DNA of 64,000 nt from Glossina fuscipes (lineage: Eukaryota; Arthropoda; Insecta; Diptera; Glossinidae), in assembly GCF_014805625.2 (NCBI RefSeq), contig NW_023998492.1:27297-91296 (forward strand), in the 5' to 3' direction. This document shows, one piece after another, positions 59,275-64,000 of this stretch. The notes under the pieces were generated by a model, which was not told the origin of the DNA, ran no database searches, and saw only the letters and a program-made list of their open reading frames with translations. Made by a program: the position numbers and the translations under genes. How positions within the stretch are numbered: position 1 is the first letter of the stretch; each line of letters starts with the position of its first letter.

Positions 59275-60738
59275 TTAAATTCTGGTGTTAGCTATTGGAG
59301 TAGCTGCCTTATTCCATTGTACATGTGTGAAAATAGACATGGAGTTGACATCTACAGAGACATTGCCAAGTTGCGCTTTTTCCAAAACTACTTGAACGAA
59401 TCGTTACGCAGGCGATGTTAAATTGTTCCCCTCCTTTGAGTTCAAACTGCACTTAAACCCCCTTTTAATTGATTTAGACAATTTATTTACGTTGTTGTTC
59501 AGACTACCGTTTTACTTGGCATACGGAGTCTACTATTCATAAAGCTAAATCAGCGCTCAGCTCTATTAAAGTATTGATCATCCATACGCTACAAAAAGAC
59601 TATACATAATATGAGTTTGTCGTTTATTGGTCCTCTTAGAGGTGTTATGTTTCTACAATTGAGTTAGTTCAAAAACAATTCTCGCTTTTAGGCTATAGGA
59701 AATCGGGCGAGGATTCACGAATGCCCTTGCCACCTTATGAAAACAGTTAGCTTGTAGTGTGTTCGCATATCGTTATATGAAGTGCGACGGAATTATGCAT
59801 ATTCACCATAATTCTGCTGCTAAAAAGAAAAACAAAACTTATGTCGCACTTCACCTGGCATCGTATTGCATTACGAAATGCAATACTTAGCCAGGTGCCA
59901 CAATTAAACGATTATCTTTTTTGTTAAGATAAGCATAATTTAGTATAAAAATTACGTATAAATAGCCGAGTAAAAGTTCAATAAAGCAATTGTTTTTACA
60001 CAAATGCTGCAGTTATTAATCAGGCGTTCCATCCGCCTAAATTAGCGTAGGGAGTATCTTATGCCGAACTTCATTGGCATTTACAAAGAGATAGAAGAAT
60101 TGGCGCACTGAAGCCGAGCAGCGTAGGAACACACACAAACACGCAGCCTCAGAAAGAAATACCTTCTTATTATTTTCATTACAAGCTAATGTTATTACTT
60201 CTGTTAATAGAGAAACGGAACTTTATCGTAGGTGTCTCTTGCGTACTTAAGTTAATAAGTTGTACAACTGATGCGCCGGTAATATTAAAATAAATAAACT
60301 TCAAAGCTTTTTACTGTTCTTTTGGAAGCTGTATTTTCATAAAACAAGGCAAATTTAGATATAACTACGAACCTTTCAATCCGTGTAGCGTCCCTTGCAA
60401 AAACTTAAAACTTTTTCTACAATCACTGTAGATACTGTCAAGTCAACTCTCTGTAGCATGAGCGTGCTGCTTGTATCGTATCCAAATTCATCCTCAACCC
60501 TAGAAAGCTTTGTTTGATTAGTTTCTATGTCCTTTAGGGATTTACTACGAGCTGCAAATTATGCCGACTGCGGACGCTCTTCTGTGCGAGTACACTCTTA
60601 CTTTTATTCTTTCTTTAATCTTCGTACGAGGGTTAAGTCGTAATGTTTAGCATAAGACTTATTTTTAAGAGTCTCCTCAATTCGGTTCTTATTTTGTAGT
60701 AACTGAGAAGAAAAATAAATAAATTAATAAATAAGTAA
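59275..60738 (+). mobile_element. Jockey/CR1-type LINE copy, internally deleted and split by a solo LTR
   Basis: The left piece (59275-59752) reads 'YWSSCLIPLY', 'VDIYRDIAKL' and, after loss of the RT core, 'TIHKAKSALSSIKVL', 'VQKQFSLLGYRKSGED' and 'LPPYEN', matching in order the 34.7-35.7 kb copy. The right piece (60188-60738) resumes with 'LLLLLIEKRNFIVG', 'LKLISCTTDAPVIL' and 'KFRYNYEPFNPC-VPCKNL', and ends in a TAAA-type tail (60711-60738). Many stops and frame changes show it is an old copy. The join across the LTR is continuous in the LINE, which fixes the insertion point. Confidence 0.75.
59753..60183. mobile_element. Solo LTR (431 bp) inserted in the LINE, 4-bp target duplication
   Basis: Begins TGTAGTGTG and ends TTTCATTACA (TG...CA), with AGCT on both sides (59749-59752 and 60184-60187). 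It contains a TATAAATAG box at 59958-59966 and an AATAAA at 59980-59985. A strong hairpin lies at about 59848-59895 (CACCTGGC ... GCCAGGTG around TATTGCATT/AATGCAATA). It shares the TGTAGTG start and 4-bp duplication with the 8.4-kb LTR, but the bodies differ. Confidence 0.75.
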
Positions 60739-62129
60739 CATCCTTTTAATATTCTACCAGGCTTCATTCCGTCTAAAAAAAAATTTTAAAGAGAGTAGAG
60801 ACATCAACCTGCTGACGTGCCTATAATGAAGTAAGACCGAAGCCATTTTGTATATTTGCCTTAGGCAATGTGTCATATTTCACTTTTTTTTATTTTTTAT
60901 TATATTTTATTTTTATTTTTTTTATTTGTTGCTCTACCCTGTATTCTTTTATCTAAAAAATTTTATCTTTATCGAAAATAAACTTGTGGATGGCTCTCAA
61001 TTACGGTAGGAAAAATAAAGATTCATCTAACAACTTCACTTTATGAAATCTTATATGAGCTATGATACTTTAATGTTATTGAGATTTTGTTCAAGTTCTA
61101 GTCAAGTTACGTTTAGAATTCTTTTCAATTTGTTTGAAATAAATTTTGTTGTTATATTACAGATATACTGGATACATTTAAGCATACAAATGTTTGCTTA
61201 TATTACTTACGTCAATATTTATTGCAAAAAATGAAACGGAAAAAAACAAAAGAAACGTTTTTCTTCCAGTAAGAACATGAATGCTTACAATTCTCTTTCT
61301 CTTAACAAAGGATAGTTTTGAAAATCTTTAAACGTACGCGCATATAGTTATAAAAAGTAAAAGCTAACATTATTGCATCCGCTCATTTTGTTAACAATGT
61401 TTATAGGTCTAGCATTCAAAATTTATATTAAGGAATTTATTAGTAATGTAACAAAATTTATTTCTGTAAATATAAATATAGCAAAAAAAGATTAGAAGAA
61501 TATATACAATATTTTTTTAGTTTTATACCCTTCTAAGTGAAGCCATGTAAGATTTGACAAATATTGAAAATATGTAGAAATAGGAGATGTTACAAATGTG
61601 AAGAATCATCATTAAAATCATTAGAATGGAGAGCAGAGCTTAACACCGTCAGTTTGACAAAACGTACTACATTTATCTGCAACATCTTTCATTTCGATCA
61701 TTCTTATATACAAAAATGAACCGGCTTGAAAATAGGTAACGTGCGTAGCCCACATTTTGGCTTTACTGAGGGGTGGGGTATTTCTACTCTTGGTTCGTGC
61801 CGCTGCTAAGGCTATTGGATAAATAACTATTTTTTATTTTTTATTATATAAGGATATAGGAATACTTATATGCGCATTGAGACAGCGAAAATTGAAGGAA
61901 ATTCCTTAAAATTCGCGACAGAATATGAAAATTTAGCTTACTAAGCAAAAGTGGTGACGAAATGTCGCCTTAAATAAGCTCTGAGCCAAGCATCAATCTT
62001 CTACGTTCGAGCCTTTGTCAATTGATCAGAAGTAACCGACGTTCATACCGAGATAATGTCCTGTTTGCAATCCATGCAAATCTCCGCAAGGCAAACAGGA
62101 GAAGCTGCTTTTGGATTCATTTAAGCAAC
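60739..62129. other. Stretch without recognisable genes
   Basis: Low-complexity T-rich sequence around 60880-60920 and AT-rich sequence elsewhere; a short 'TATACCCTTCTAAGTGAAG' box at about 61525 is repeat-like. No coding content. Confidence 0.4.
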
Positions 62130-62220
62130 GTAATAATGGTAAAATGCTGTTTTCAACGACCGTGCATGACGGAAAGCGGTGATGGGTATAAAAGAGTCGG
62201 TTTCGGCCGAATACAATTTT
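62130..62220. repeat. Dispersed repeat end ('GATGGGTATAAAAGAGTCGG')
   Basis: 'GGTGATGGGTATAAAAGAGT' followed by 'CGGTTTCGGCCGAATACAAT' is, in reverse complement, the same start seen at 24.54, 26.40 and 27.98 kb. An ORF crossing it (62022-62477) is therefore doubtful. Confidence 0.55.
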
Positions 62221-63525
62221 CCTGCTTTCTTCGATTAAACATAAATAACAAAACTAAGCAAGTGTTTCTTAATATTAAGTTTTCTAATTTAAACACTTCG
62301 AAAAGCGCCATTAGAGATAAAAGCACAGATAAGCACAACGTTGATGTAAATTGTTTAGTATTTGTGGATACTCCACACCAAGTAAAGCGAAATACTTTCT
62401 CCACAACCAGCAACTTTCTCAATGTGAAGCAAAGCAGCTCCTCGGTCACCAAAAAAGGGGAAAAGTTATTATACTAATTTTTCATCTTTCGAGATTAATT
62501 CGAGCAACATCTTCTTTAAATCGATTATTCCAAGTAAAAATTCTAGAGAAGCATACTAATTCTTCTTTCTCGTATTCTTGAAGAAGATGAAAAAGTTTAT
62601 GTCGGCTCAGGTATAAAATTTTTTTGGGGATTAAAGCCATTTTAATAATATTGTCGATATCAGGAAAAAAATTAATAAGTAAATGTTCTTTTAGGATAAT
62701 GAGTTAGTTTTTCCATATAACAAATAAATATTATTTGCCTGTCACTTATACCTCTCCTGGCTCAAAGAAGAAAAGTTGAGGGACGAAATAATAAACTACA
62801 GTTTAAGTTACTTTCGGCAAAAAATAAAGAAGCCGTGCATTTCGCTGCTAATGCTGATCCCAATCGTATTACTCGTGACATTCCACTTAGTCTAGAAATT
62901 TTTATAAAAAGTACAATGATTCTGTCTGTTTATGTAAACGAGCCTCATTTGTGTATTGCGGTCATCGATAAGATTGCGAACCTAATTTAATTTTATTACC
63001 CCTTCAAAAAAAATAATGGCTAATCCTATTTTCAAAATAGTGAAACGAAATGTTTTTATAAGTGCAATAACTGTGCTGAAGCCAATCAATTTGTTTTGTT
63101 AGAGGAAGAAAAACACTGGCAATCACAGATACTACTTTACAAGGAGACATCTGTTGCTGTGGATACCGTATTTTAAACTTCGTGGAGGAAAAGTACTGCA
63201 GGTCCTAATTTTGTTTTTGTTCTTAAACTTGCTAACTAAAATAGTTTTTAAATATACAGAGGATCGCAGATATTTTTGCATATATAGTTCAAGACAAGCT
63301 AAAAATAAAATTATGCAATGTAGTACTTACAAAAGACGTTTGCATAAAAATCGAATATTTAGAAACCGACTTGGTTAATAAATCTAGTGCTCACCATGTA
63401 GAAATTATGTTAAGTACTAATAACATTAGGAAACAGTATATATTGTAAAATGGAACATTTAATTCGTGACGGACAGTGACTATAAAAACCATTAATTAAT
63501 TTTTAAAATAGATTGATAGAGGTTT
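62221..63525. other. Stretch without recognisable genes
   Basis: No coding content recognised; ORFs at 62.2-62.5 and 63.15-63.38 kb lack family features. Confidence 0.35.
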
Positions 63526-63640
63526 CGCTCTTTATATTCATCATCGAAAGATGAGAGGTATATTCGTTTTGTCAAAATTTTTGGAATCTTCAGAATAAAG
63601 CTTCAGACACTCTACACGAAATACACACTTTTGTTCAGAA
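63526..63640. repeat. Dispersed repeat copy
   Basis: 'CATCATCGAAAGATGAGAGG', 'TATTCGTTTTGTCAAAAT' and 'CTTCAGACACTCTACACGAA' follow the same order as the 56.26-kb copy. Confidence 0.5.
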
Positions 63641-63887
63641 TCAAAGAGCAGAATAAACTGCTTATGTGCATCGGATAAGTGATTTAATTGAGAAAAGGTT
63701 TGAAATAATATATTTTCTCAGATGTAAGGTTGCATATCGCTACTGAACATGAACGAGGAAATCCGCAGCTGAATTATGAAAATCGAATAAATTGCTTGAA
63801 GGAAAGGCGATGACGATTGAAGTAAAAATTATCATTTTGGGGTCCTGGCACTGATTTATGTATCTTATGAAATCTATAAAAAAAGTT

Positions 63888-64000
63888 TGGCAACTCTGTC
63901 GCACGGTATAGTCATCTATATTTTTTTTTCGGCAAATAATATTTTAATTTCTTGTTGAATTTCGTGGCTATTTTGCCTTATAGTGTGTGAATTTATAATA
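63888..64000 (+). mobile_element. Sequence matching the proposed 5' end of the 33-36 kb LINE, runs off the window
   Basis: Starts 'TGGCAACTCTGTCGCACGG' and continues with 'GTTGAATTTCGTGGCTATTT' to the window edge. It matches 33273-33384 at roughly 88% by eye. The match starts at the same base in both places, as expected for a real element end. Confidence 0.55.

Noticed and set aside
62022..62477. 151-codon ORF and a 99-codon ORF opposite it
   Set aside because: They cross a dispersed-repeat end at 62130-62220; no motifs or family features.
1..64000. tRNA, rRNA and CRISPR signals
   Set aside because: No cloverleaf with A and B boxes, no rRNA-like conserved block and no regularly spaced identical repeats were found by reading; a covariance search could still find an isolated tRNA.

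Overview
The window is AT-rich, repeat-dense eukaryotic DNA with three assembly gaps (runs of N at 21404-21413, 33627-34026 and 46257-46356). The mix of transposons points to an insect, most likely a higher fly: a Maverick/Polinton, Jockey-type LINEs ending in TAAA repeats, R1/I-type LINE pieces, gypsy-like solo LTRs, a piggyBac remnant, and dispersed repeats of the kind with 'TATACCC-ATCACC' and 'GACGGACGGACATG' boxes. That is inference from element types. I found no host protein-coding gene that I could support, and no rRNA, tRNA or CRISPR.

Region 1 (1 to about 6.88 kb) is the right-hand half of a Maverick/Polinton (adintovirus-like) element and is the only part with compact, virus-style coding. 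The plus strand carries, in order: the end of an unnamed element protein, a broken packaging ATPase, a small conserved protein with a hydrophobic tail, an unnamed basic protein, a frameshifted penton-like minor capsid protein, a basic protein VI/X-like protein, an intact double-jelly-roll-type major capsid protein and an intact adenain-type cysteine protease. Two genes face them on the minus strand. One is a small protein whose start codon sits alone in the first coding exon. The other is an acidic Ser/Asp/Asn-rich protein with its own TATA box. Together these would form the virion-making module (capsid, penton, protease, ATPase). The polymerase and integrase are not in the window. A GT-rich stretch with three 150-bp tandem repeats lies at the presumed right end.

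Region 2 (6.88-9.14 kb) abuts it: a minus-strand Jockey/CR1-type LINE (endonuclease then reverse transcriptase, all decayed), split by a 417-bp solo LTR with a 4-bp target duplication. Region 3 (9.1-31.4 kb) is mostly non-coding, with an RNase H piece of another LINE at 10.5 kb, an R1-like RT piece at 23.6 kb and several dispersed repeats.

Region 4 (31.4-41.6 kb) holds several copies of a second Jockey/CR1-type LINE family: an endonuclease fragment, a long RT copy with its 3' tail (and an assembly gap inside), and a C-terminal fragment. Region 5 (42-54 kb) is non-coding except for a 230-bp inverted repeat able to form a long hairpin. Region 6 (54.4-64 kb) holds a 1,627-bp probable solo LTR with 4-bp duplications, a piggyBac transposase N-terminal remnant, another LINE copy split by a 431-bp solo LTR, and at the very end a sequence that repeats the start of the 33-36 kb LINE copy.
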